Source of the DNA: Ruminococcus sp.
GTDB lineage: Bacteria > Bacillota > Clostridia > Oscillospirales > Ruminococcaceae
DNA: 64,000 bases
Assembly: GCA_017397925.1 (NCBI GenBank)
Contig: JAFQHO010000002.1
Coordinates: forward strand, 1 to 64,000
Direction: 5' to 3'
A program made the position numbers and the translations under genes. Positions 50,989 to 58,309 of the stretch are shown here, in pieces. The notes under the pieces were generated by a model, which worked only from the letters and a program-made list of their open reading frames with translations, did no database searches and had not been told where the DNA came from. Within the stretch, counting starts at the first letter, position 1. Each line of letters begins with the position of its first letter.

Positions 50989-53226
50989 ATGAAAAAACGA
51001 CTGCTCATAGGTGTAATAATTACAGAATGCCAGATTAATTTTCAGATAGAAATACTAAAAGGCATAATTTCACAGGCATTTAAAACAAACTGCGATATTG
51101 TAATTCTCGCCCCACTCCATAACTTTTATGTGGATAATCCCCATAAACAGGCGGAAAGACACATACTCAAACTCATAAAATCCAATCGTTTCGATGGTTT
51201 CCTCTATGACCGCAACACCTTCTACGACGATGGTATAAAAACTTATATAGATAATCTGCTCATAGCCACAGGAAAGCCCGTAATGCTTCTCGACAGCCAG
51301 GAGCATAAGCTCTTTGAATCAACTGCTATTGACGACTGTACCGCGTTTGAACAGATTACAGACCATCTCATAGACGTTCACGGCTACAAAAATATATATT
51401 GCCTTACCGGTCCGAAGAAATTTTTTGTTTCCGATGAACGTTTACGTGGATTTCTCAACTCAATGAAAAATCACGGTTTAAATAACGGCAAAGAAGTCTG
51501 CTTCTATGGCGATTTCTGGAAAAATGCCGCTGAGGAGCTTGCTGCAAGGATAATCAAGGGAGAGCTTAAACGTCCCGAAGCCATTGTCTGCGGAAATGAT
51601 ATCTCAGCCATTGCTCTTGCAGAAGCGCTTATAAGGGGCGGTATACGCGTCCCTGAGGATATTGCTGTCACAGGTTATGACGCTTCCGATGAGGCTAAAC
51701 GAAATATACCGCGAATTGCAAGCTATCGCCGTCCGAACTTTCAGCTTGGCGCAGAGGCTTTCCGCCGTATTTACCGTATGATTACGGGCAAAATATGCCG
51801 TAAAGTACGTGATGACAGAGGCAATTTCTGTCCTGCCAGAAGCTGCGGCTGTAAAAATTCGCCTATACAGGCTCCTACTCGTAGTGACAAGATGATTAGC
51901 GCTTATGAAAACGATATTCTCCACAGAGATATGCTTTTCGATATTACAAATACTTCAAATCCCGAGGAATTCGCCCACAGGCTTGACAACTATACCTACT
52001 ACCTTTATAAAATGCGGCATATGAATATATGCCTTACAAAAAAATACATCGACTGTAAAAACGGAAAGCTGACTGACAGCCTTACATTCGAAACAGGCGA
52101 TGAAATGAAGGTTATACTTTCAAAAGACGGAGCATTCCGCCGTTTTGACAATACCGTTTTTTTCTCCTCCGAGGATATTCTCCCCGACTATTGCGCAGAA
52201 CGTCCCTATCCTGTAGCGTACTTCATCACTCCCCTGCACTTCAATGAGAATTTTTTCGGATATTCCGCTATATCATTCGGAAAACTCCCTATGAGCTTCA
52301 GTGAGCTGTATCTCCACTGGATAAATTATATAAACGTAGCTCTTGAACAGGTTCGGATAAAATCAATTCTGGACAGGACTATCGTAAAGGCAAGCCACGC
52401 AATGCTCTATGACAACAGCACCGGACTTCTCAACAGGACAGGCGTTAAAAAGACCTTTTCCGAGCGTATTGGTGAATTCCGCAGAAAAGGCTCTGATGTA
52501 GAATTTATCCGCATACAGCTTTCGGGGTTAAACGATGCGCACTATCAGGGTGACGATGACAAGTGCAGCAGAATTACTGCAGCTTTTGCAGGATACATCC
52601 GTGATTGTATCAAGGAGGACGAAATATGCGGTATATGGTCGGTTTATTCCTTTGCTGTAATAACCTCCCGAAAAAACAGAAGCGATGAAATTTTCAATTA
52701 TCTCTCCGAAAAGGTGAAAGCCTCACGATTCAGTGAAACTGATAACTGCAACACCAATTTCACTATCGGAACGGATAGTCAACCGCTTTCTACTGCCCCC
52801 TCCCCCGGTGCCTGTCTGCATAAGGCGGCTTTGAACAGAATTCACAGCTATACTGTATCGGAAACAACTGAAAATCCGCAGTATGAAAAGCTTTGTATTC
52901 TCCGCGGCAGGATTATGAAAAACCCCGAATTACCTTGGAATTTGAATGATATTGCAGCAGAGCTTTATCTCAGCAAAAGCTATCTGCAGAAGATGTACAA
53001 GCAGTATTTCGGAAAAAGCATTATTATGGATATGATTGACTTCCGACTTGAAAAAGCTAAGGAATTCCTGACATCATCGGATATGACTGTTACAGATATA
53101 TCCAGAGAATGCGGATATTCCTCATATAATTACTTTGTGCGTCAATTCAAAGCGGCAGAGGGTATATCTCCTACAGAATTCAGAGAATTATCTGAACAGA
53201 AAAAGAAAAATAATACCAATCCCTAA
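50989..53226 (+). CDS. LacI-type sensor - degenerate GGDEF - AraC regulator
   Basis: A 745-residue cytoplasmic regulator starting at ATG 50989 after GAGGCGGTGAT. Residues ~1-285 form a periplasmic-binding-protein-like sensor of LacI type (PEAIVCGNDISAIALAEAL, GIRVPEDIAVTGYDASDEA). A Cys cluster CPARSCGCKN follows. A helical/PAS-like segment (~310-460) leads to a GGDEF-like domain (~465-620) that begins DNSTGLLNRTGVKK but lacks the GGDEF signature (WSVYSF stands in its place), so it cannot make cyclic di-GMP. The C-terminal ~105 residues are an AraC DNA-binding domain (LNDIAAELYLSKSYLQKMYK, ISRECGYSSYNYFVRQFK). Divergent from the PL11 lyase, it is likely its sugar-responsive activator; that is inference from position. 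Confidence 0.88.
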   Translation: MKKRLLIGVIITECQINFQIEILKGIISQAFKTNCDIVILAPLHNFYVDNPHKQAERHILKLIKSNRFDGFLYDRNTFYDDGIKTYIDNLLIATGKPVMLLDSQEHKLFESTAIDDCTAFEQITDHLIDVHGYKNIYCLTGPKKFFVSDERLRGFLNSMKNHGLNNGKEVCFYGDFWKNAAEELAARIIKGELKRPEAIVCGNDISAIALAEALIRGGIRVPEDIAVTGYDASDEAKRNIPRIASYRRPNFQLGAEAFRRIYRMITGKICRKVRDDRGNFCPARSCGCKNSPIQAPTRSDKMISAYENDILHRDMLFDITNTSNPEEFAHRLDNYTYYLYKMRHMNICLTKKYIDCKNGKLTDSLTFETGDEMKVILSKDGAFRRFDNTVFFSSEDILPDYCAERPYPVAYFITPLHFNENFFGYSAISFGKLPMSFSELYLHWINYINVALEQVRIKSILDRTIVKASHAMLYDNSTGLLNRTGVKKTFSERIGEFRRKGSDVEFIRIQLSGLNDAHYQGDDDKCSRITAAFAGYIRDCIKEDEICGIWSVYSFAVITSRKNRSDEIFNYLSEKVKASRFSETDNCNTNFTIGTDSQPLSTAPSPGACLHKAALNRIHSYTVSETTENPQYEKLCILRGRIMKNPELPWNLNDIAAELYLSKSYLQKMYKQYFGKSIIMDMIDFRLEKAKEFLTSSDMTVTDISRECGYSSYNYFVRQFKAAEGISPTEFRELSEQKKKNNTNP

Positions 53227-53334
53227 AATATCAGCAGACAGAGATGATAAGCAGAAACGACGACACACAGCATTTATGCCATTAGATTTGTCTACCGAGA
53301 ACCCATACTGTTGTTTCAGGAATTGGTATAAGTT

Positions 53335-53370
53335 AAGGCGGCTTCTGTTATCGAAGCCGCCTTTCGTTTT
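53335..53370. terminator. Shared convergent terminator
   Basis: AAGGCGGCTTC (53335-53345) and GAAGCCGCCTT (53353-53363) form a perfect 11-bp stem followed by TCGTTTT on the plus strand. It serves the regulator and probably the convergent esterase gene. Confidence 0.85.
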
Positions 53371-54706
53371 ACTGATTTGCAAGATAATATTTGAGCGAAC
53401 CTTTGCCGCCTGTGGAATTGAAACCGTAATATCCAAGAATTGCAGAAGCGTCTGAAGAATCAACTGCACTATCCCCGTTTACATTTCCCGCTTTAAGCTG
53501 ATTTTCTGTAATTGTAGCATTCTTTCCTGTGGAGAGAAGCCCATACTGCTCCAGTACAAGTGAAGCATCAGTGGAGTTAATAAATCCGTCACTGTTAACA
53601 TCACCGAGATAATAGCTGCCTGCAAGCTTGTTATACTGAGATAATGCATATGCAGGGTAATTTTCTACACCGCTGAGTCCGTTGAATGTAAGTGAAATAA
53701 GTCCGTTATCTTCGCTCTTTTTGCCGATTGTATTAAGAACTGTTGCTGCAATTGCTACATGTCCTGCCTGTGTGGGGTGAATATCAAAATTCTTCTTGCC
53801 GCCCTGTACATTTGTGAAGTACCAGCCGTATTTCTCGCCATTAGCATCCTCAGAGCTGAAATCAGCAAGAACATCGGCAATTTCTATGCCCTCCACTTCC
53901 TTTATCTGCTCAGAAAATCTTCTTGTGGTATTATTGAAAATTGTCTTGAACTTCTGATATGCTGTAAAATAAGAGTCAGATACTCTATCCTTTATGCTTG
54001 CTTCATACTCCTTGCTGAATTGCAGCGGATTGTAAACTGTCTGCACGATTACTCTTGCATCAGGATTTACAGCCTTGATTTCTTCAGTCATAGCATTTAT
54101 GTTAGGGATAATCTGCTTGGCAATAATCTGCTTGTATGCAGCAGCGTTGGAATTAGCGTCAGTATATGTAATATTCTTATATATATTGTCAAGCTTATCG
54201 CTGAACTTGATTGCGTTTGAAAGGTTGGCTGTGTACTCCTTTACAGCTTCCATATCAAAGAATTCGCTAAGAGTCTGAAAATCCTTCTTCTCAGGCATAT
54301 CTTCTGCCGTTTTACCCTCTGCAAGGAGGTTATTCTTGGCAGCAAATTCCAGCAGACTTCCTGCCATATAGTTCATCATATCGTTTCCGCCGATAGAAAT
54401 TACAACGATCTCACTATCTGCAAGCTGTGCCTTCTGAGTGCTGTCAAAGGCACGTATCTGTGCAAGAGTTTCTGCGGATTCATAGCCTGATACGGCATAA
54501 TTCCACACATCTCCGCCAAGATAATCAGCAACAAGCTGACCATAGTTATACTCAGATTCGGAAAGTCCATAACCAGAACCTATGCTGTCACCCAGCACCA
54601 TAATATCTGTATCGCCATTTCCATAGCTTTCAGCTGAAGCTGTAAAAACTGAAAGCGAAGAAACCGCCATTGCTGCCGCAAGAACGGCTGAAATATATTT
54701 CTTCAT
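53369..54706 (-). CDS. Secreted SGNH esterase with dockerin
   Basis: A 445-residue secreted esterase. A signal peptide (~1-25) precedes an SGNH hydrolase domain (~33-335): nucleophile Ser41 in VLGDSIGSGYGLSE, oxyanion Gly in NYAVSGYES, GGND at 106-109, and Asp308/His310 in FDIHPTQAGH. The dockerin (~367-440) has GDVNSDGFINSTDASLVL and GNVNGDSAVDSSDASAIL and belongs to a different dockerin type from the GH26/PL11 pair. Family members remove acetyl or similar groups from plant polysaccharides. Position next to the pectin lyase system suggests pectin or RG-I, but the substrate is inferred. Confidence 0.9.
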   Translation of the reverse strand: MKKYISAVLAAAMAVSSLSVFTASAESYGNGDTDIMVLGDSIGSGYGLSESEYNYGQLVADYLGGDVWNYAVSGYESAETLAQIRAFDSTQKAQLADSEIVVISIGGNDMMNYMAGSLLEFAAKNNLLAEGKTAEDMPEKKDFQTLSEFFDMEAVKEYTANLSNAIKFSDKLDNIYKNITYTDANSNAAAYKQIIAKQIIPNINAMTEEIKAVNPDARVIVQTVYNPLQFSKEYEASIKDRVSDSYFTAYQKFKTIFNNTTRRFSEQIKEVEGIEIADVLADFSSEDANGEKYGWYFTNVQGGKKNFDIHPTQAGHVAIAATVLNTIGKKSEDNGLISLTFNGLSGVENYPAYALSQYNKLAGSYYLGDVNSDGFINSTDASLVLEQYGLLSTGKNATITENQLKAGNVNGDSAVDSSDASAILGYYGFNSTGGKGSLKYYLANQ

Positions 54707-54757
54707 ATCATTTCTCCTTTAAATAATATTAACAGCATTATATCAGCTGTCTACACT

Positions 54758-54786
54758 ATTATAAATCATTTTTTAATAAATGTCAA
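54758..54786 (-). promoter_or_regulatory. Promoter of the SGNH esterase gene
   Basis: The minus strand reads TTGACA, 17 bases, TATAAT, about 52 bp upstream of the start. Confidence 0.85.
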
Positions 54787-54886
54787 GTAAACGAAAATAA
54801 TACCATTTATTGCATTAAATTTTATTTGTGCATAATCAACAAATTCGTTCCAAAATAATTGTATAGTATATTTCTTTTGACTGCTA

Positions 54887-54915
54887 TTGACATATTCTTG
54901 CTATTATGGTAAAAT
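54887..54915 (+). promoter_or_regulatory. Promoter of the aquaporin gene
   Basis: TTGACA, 17 bases, TAAAAT, about 47 bp upstream of the start. Confidence 0.8.
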
Positions 54916-54961
54916 TAATTTATCGGGTTAGACCCAAAAAATTTAAAAAGGAGGAAAGTAT

Positions 54962-55717
54962 ATGAATGCTTTCAAAAAGTATGTAGCTGAGTTTATCGGT
55001 ACTATGGTACTTGTTACTCTCGGCTGCGGAACAGCTATGCTCGTTGGCTGTAATGCTGCACAGGGCGGCGGTTATATTCTCACTGCTCTTGCATTCGGTC
55101 TTGTAATCGTAGGTATGGCTTACTGTGTGGGAAATATTTCAGGATGTCACATCAACCCAGCAGTTTCTCTCGGTGTACTCATCAGCGGCGGTATGTCATT
55201 TACTGATTTTATCGGTTATATCATCGCTCAGTGCGCTGGTGCATTTGTAGGCTCAGGTCTGCTTGCCGCTATATTCTCCCTCGGAAACGTTACAGATATG
55301 ACAGGCGGCTTCGGTTCCAACGGTCTCGGCGGTGTTGGCGATAATGCCCTTGCAGGACTTATCGTTGAAATCGTCCTCACATTCATCTTTGTGATGACAA
55401 TTCTCGGAGTAACATCAAAGAAAGCAGGTCACGGCTCATTCGGCGGACTTGTAATCGGTCTTACACTTACTCTCGTTCACATTCTTGGAATTGGCCTTAC
55501 AGGTACATCTGTTAACCCTGCAAGAAGTATAGGTCCTGCTATTGTTGCTGCAATTGACGGCAACACAACACCTATTTCTTGTATCTGGGTATTCATCGTA
55601 GGTCCTCTTCTTGGCGCAGCAGCTGCTGCTGGCGTTTATATGTATCTTTCAAAAGAACCTGAAAAGCCTGCAAAGGTTGACGCTAAGAACAATAACAAGC
55701 CAACTAAGAAAAAGTAA
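54962..55717 (+). CDS. Aquaporin (MIP family)
   Basis: A 251-residue membrane channel with six segments and two half-helices. The two NPA boxes are SGCHINPAVSLG and GTSVNPARSIGPA. Small residues around the pore and the length suit a water channel (AqpZ type) more than a glycerol facilitator, but selectivity is inferred. A Lys/Asn-rich cytoplasmic tail ends the protein. Start ATG after AAAAGGAGG. Monocistronic, with its own promoter and a terminator at 55730. Confidence 0.93.
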   Translation: MNAFKKYVAEFIGTMVLVTLGCGTAMLVGCNAAQGGGYILTALAFGLVIVGMAYCVGNISGCHINPAVSLGVLISGGMSFTDFIGYIIAQCAGAFVGSGLLAAIFSLGNVTDMTGGFGSNGLGGVGDNALAGLIVEIVLTFIFVMTILGVTSKKAGHGSFGGLVIGLTLTLVHILGIGLTGTSVNPARSIGPAIVAAIDGNTTPISCIWVFIVGPLLGAAAAAGVYMYLSKEPEKPAKVDAKNNNKPTKKK

Positions 55718-55729
55718 TTTTCACAAATA

Positions 55730-55766
55730 AAAGCTCTCCTGTCAGCGGACGGGAGAGCTTTTTTTA
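55730..55766. terminator. Aquaporin terminator, probably shared
   Basis: AAAGCTCTCC (55730-55739) pairs with GGAGAGCTTT (55752-55761), then TTTTA. The stop codon of the convergent recombinase/SpoVT frame begins at the next base (55767), so it probably also ended the original spoVT gene. Confidence 0.88.
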
Positions 55767-56222
55767 TCATTCAAGCTGTTTGGAAAGAAAACGAACAGCC
55801 GCTGTAATAAGACTTTTCTGCAGGTCAGACGCCTCTGTATGCTCATCATTTGTCATAAAGGCAACTGCTCCTGATACATCGCCGCCGCTGATTATAGGCA
55901 ATGCTGCAATAGCTGTACGTTCAAGATTTTCAGCAGGATAGAAATTATTATTGCCACCATCGGGACAGAAATACTGTCCGCGGCTTTCCATAATTCCCTC
56001 CAGCTGCGCCGATGGCTTACGCTCTGCTGTTTCCTTTTTAGGAATTCCAGCTGACGCTACAACGTGATCTTTATCAAAGATAATAACAGGACAGCCTGCT
56101 GTCTTGTACATTACCTCCGCCACATTTGCAGCATTTTCGCTCATTTCGCTTATAGCTGAATACTTTTTGAAAATAACCTCGCCATCACTGTTAGTGTAGA
56201 TTTCAAGGGGGTCGCCCTCACT
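55767..56222 (-). pseudogene. spoVT: 3' part of spoVT, joined to the recombinase frame
   Basis: These ~150 codons look like SpoVT lacking its first ~29 residues. EGDPLEI is the middle of the AbrB swapped-hairpin DNA-binding domain; the N-terminal half with the RRIDDLGRVVIPKE motif is absent. The GAF-like sensor domain is complete to the usual ending (AAVRFLSKQLE here, AAGFLARQMEQ in Bacillus by memory). If the element was inserted into spoVT, the 5' part lies at its other end, outside this window. Confidence 0.7.
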
Positions 56223-57941
56223 GATAACATTGACACTAAGAACATCGCCCTTTTTCCTCGAAATATGGGCGAATGGTGTGAGGCTTTCTGTTTTCTTAGT
56301 GTCTGAATTAAAATTTGCGGCTGACCTTTCAGCATTGCACTCCGGCAGTGTTCCTGTTCTAAGCAAACTGTCTATATCTGAACGCAGTTTAATGTCTATG
56401 CGATCCTCATAAACGGTTATACGCTGAATAATAAAATCAACATCTGCCTTTGAGAGCGTTTTCTTATTCAGTATATCATCAAAGACGTTCATAACTGTTT
56501 TAGCCGTTCTATTTACTTTTACAATCATATTATGCTTATCAGCCGCAAGCTGCATCTGATTGCGAAGCCCTTCAAGCCGAAGAGTGAGTTCATCTATCTG
56601 CTCCGAGTATATTTCTTCCAATATTTCCTCACGCTCAGGGTGCTTGGCAATATCCTTGACGTGCTGACGTGCCAGCATCTTTATCTCTGAACGGGTATCT
56701 TCCATTTGCTGTTCCAAAACCTCTACTACCGACTTACTTGAAGATGTTTCAGTACGTTCACGGTTTATGGATTCCTGCAATTTTTCAAGCATTGTTTCGG
56801 AGTTATCCTTAACCTGCCTGATGAATGAGCGGAGCAGTTCGTCAAGCATATCCACTCTTGTATGGTGAGAGCTGCAAGCTTTACTGCCACGTTTGTGATA
56901 TGTTCCGCATCGATAGGCTTGCGGAATATCTCCACGGCTCATAGAAAACATCGGACTGCCGCAGTCTCCGCAGAACAAGTAACCTGAATAGATGTTGTCG
57001 TACTTCTTAACACCACGGTAGTTGTTGTTTGTGCGGTGCTTTATTTGTTCCTGAACGCCTGCAAAAAGCTTGTAATCCACAATAGGAGTATGGTTATCCT
57101 CGAACACAAGATGATCTGTTTCTTCAAGCTTCATATCGGAGCCGTTGATTTTCTTGCGGCGATATTTGCCCTGTCTGAGAGTGCCAATGTAAAAATCGTT
57201 ACGGAGTATCTCACTGACAGTAATTATGCTCCATTCGTTTTTTCCTCGAAGTTTGCATTCTTCACCGTTAGCTTCACGACGTTCCTTTTCAGCCATGCGA
57301 GGCGTAGGTATATGCTTATCGGTAAGATGATTTGCAATACGCTTATATCCCCAGCCCTCGCTGTAAAGCCTGAATATCTCACGCACTACCTCCGCAGCAG
57401 GCTCATCAACCTCAAACTGCATAAGCTTACTGTTAGTCATTACATAACCATACGGAACAGCACATATCCAACGTCCTTCTTCCTGACGGCGTTTAACAAC
57501 AGAACGCACCTTTTTAGATGTGTCCGTAACGGGCATTTCATTTATCAGAAAGCGAAACTGGATAGCTGTCCAGTCATCAAATGTAGGATAGTCTATACTA
57601 TCTCCGATAGAGATTATTCTCATACCTGCGTCACGAAGATCTTCCAGTTCTACCAATCCCTTGCTGTTACGGCGACTGAAACGTGAAAAATCCTTGATAA
57701 TCAGAATATCGTATTCATGCAGAAGCATTTTTTTACGCAGTTTCTGGTAACCCTCACGCTGCTCAAAAGTATAGCCGCTTCGGTCACGGTCTTCGTAGAA
57801 GTCCAGCTCCGCTGTTGGAAATGTCTTGGTAATGTAGTCCGCAATAATGGCTTTCTGGTTTTCAATGGAAGTATTATCACGATCCATTTCCTCATCAACG
57901 GAGATACGGCAATATCCGGCTATTTTCAGCTTATCGTCCAT
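55767..57941 (-). CDS. Large serine recombinase fused in frame to a SpoVT-like C-terminus
   Basis: A 724-residue protein. Residues 1-~150: resolvase catalytic domain with nucleophile Ser14 in YCRISVDEE and the arginines in DFSRFSRRN. ~160-310: recombinase domain (PYGYVMTNSKLMQFEVDEP, GWGYKRIANHL). ~318-360: zinc ribbon with CGDCGSPMF and CGTYHKRGSKAC. ~375-475: coiled coil. This is a complete integrase of the type used by conjugative and phage-like elements. From about residue 575 the sequence changes to SpoVT: EGDPLEIYTNSDGEVIFKKY, then a GAF-like domain to the end at 724, matching SpoVT from about residue 30 to its C-terminus. Start ATG after AAAGGGA, with its own promoter at 57994. See the findings for the insertion hypothesis. 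Confidence 0.93.
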   Translation of the reverse strand: MDDKLKIAGYCRISVDEEMDRDNTSIENQKAIIADYITKTFPTAELDFYEDRDRSGYTFEQREGYQKLRKKMLLHEYDILIIKDFSRFSRRNSKGLVELEDLRDAGMRIISIGDSIDYPTFDDWTAIQFRFLINEMPVTDTSKKVRSVVKRRQEEGRWICAVPYGYVMTNSKLMQFEVDEPAAEVVREIFRLYSEGWGYKRIANHLTDKHIPTPRMAEKERREANGEECKLRGKNEWSIITVSEILRNDFYIGTLRQGKYRRKKINGSDMKLEETDHLVFEDNHTPIVDYKLFAGVQEQIKHRTNNNYRGVKKYDNIYSGYLFCGDCGSPMFSMSRGDIPQAYRCGTYHKRGSKACSSHHTRVDMLDELLRSFIRQVKDNSETMLEKLQESINRERTETSSSKSVVEVLEQQMEDTRSEIKMLARQHVKDIAKHPEREEILEEIYSEQIDELTLRLEGLRNQMQLAADKHNMIVKVNRTAKTVMNVFDDILNKKTLSKADVDFIIQRITVYEDRIDIKLRSDIDSLLRTGTLPECNAERSAANFNSDTKKTESLTPFAHISRKKGDVLSVNVISEGDPLEIYTNSDGEVIFKKYSAISEMSENAANVAEVMYKTAGCPVIIFDKDHVVASAGIPKKETAERKPSAQLEGIMESRGQYFCPDGGNNNFYPAENLERTAIAALPIISGGDVSGAVAFMTNDEHTEASDLQKSLITAAVRFLSKQLE
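56232..56303. repeat. 11-bp inverted repeat near the junction
   Basis: GACACTAAGAA (56232-56242) and TTCTTAGTGTC (56293-56303) are perfect inverted copies 50 bp apart, with a nested pair TCGCCC (56245-56250) and GGGCGA (56267-56272). They lie just on the recombinase side of the SpoVT junction and could be part of an attachment site. Confidence 0.5.
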
Positions 57942-57993
57942 AGCGTTCCCTTTCTGTCAATGTTATTATAGAAAATTTTATTTTCGTATCATC

Positions 57994-58022
57994 ATTGTAT
58001 CATAAATATTAAATCTTGTCAA
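57994..58022 (-). promoter_or_regulatory. Promoter of the serine recombinase
   Basis: The minus strand reads TTGACA, 17 bases, TACAAT, about 53 bp upstream of the recombinase start. Confidence 0.85.
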
Positions 58023-58023
58023 G

Positions 58024-58053
58024 TAGAAAAAAGAGGTGTGCTTCAAGCACACC
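58024..58053 (-). terminator. Terminator after the 71-residue gene
   Basis: GGTGTGCTT and AAGCACACC (58035-58053) pair around one base; on the minus strand TCTTTTTTC follows. It overlaps the stop codon of the small gene and separates it from the recombinase. Confidence 0.8.
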
Positions 58054-58258
58054 CCAGATTCTTTAGTAGCAGTCCTTCTGTATTGGTGAATAAATCTTCG
58101 CTGCCCGACAAGAAATATACCACCTTGCACTTTTTTACAGTAGTTTCAGCAAGGAGTTGCTTTGTAAGTTCGTTGCGGTCATATTCCTGCTGCTCATCGT
58201 TTGTAAGCCAGACTTCGATGTAGCCTTTGTCTTGTTTGTTGTATATCTTCATTTTCAC
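58043..58258 (-). CDS. Small protein of unknown function, element-encoded
   Basis: A 71-residue (GTG start) or 69-residue (ATG start) soluble protein, MKIYNKQDKGYIEVWLTNDE onward, ending KNLGCA. AAGGAGGG lies just upstream; GTG 58258 is five bases from it and ATG 58252 eleven. No family recognised. It lies 51 bp after the ATPase gene and before a terminator, so it is likely the last gene of that transcript. The centre (TVKKCKVVYFLSGSEDLF) suggests a compact alpha/beta fold. Confidence 0.7.
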   Translation of the reverse strand: MKMKIYNKQDKGYIEVWLTNDEQQEYDRNELTKQLLAETTVKKCKVVYFLSGSEDLFTNTEGLLLKNLGCA

Positions 58259-58309
58259 AGCTCCCTCCTTACTTTCGAATTATGCCCCGTAATGGTAAAA
58301 ATATGCAAT

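Noticed and set aside
57036..57686. 216-codon open frame antisense to the recombinase
   Set aside because: It overlaps conserved recombinase and zinc-ribbon coding sequence and has no recognisable features.
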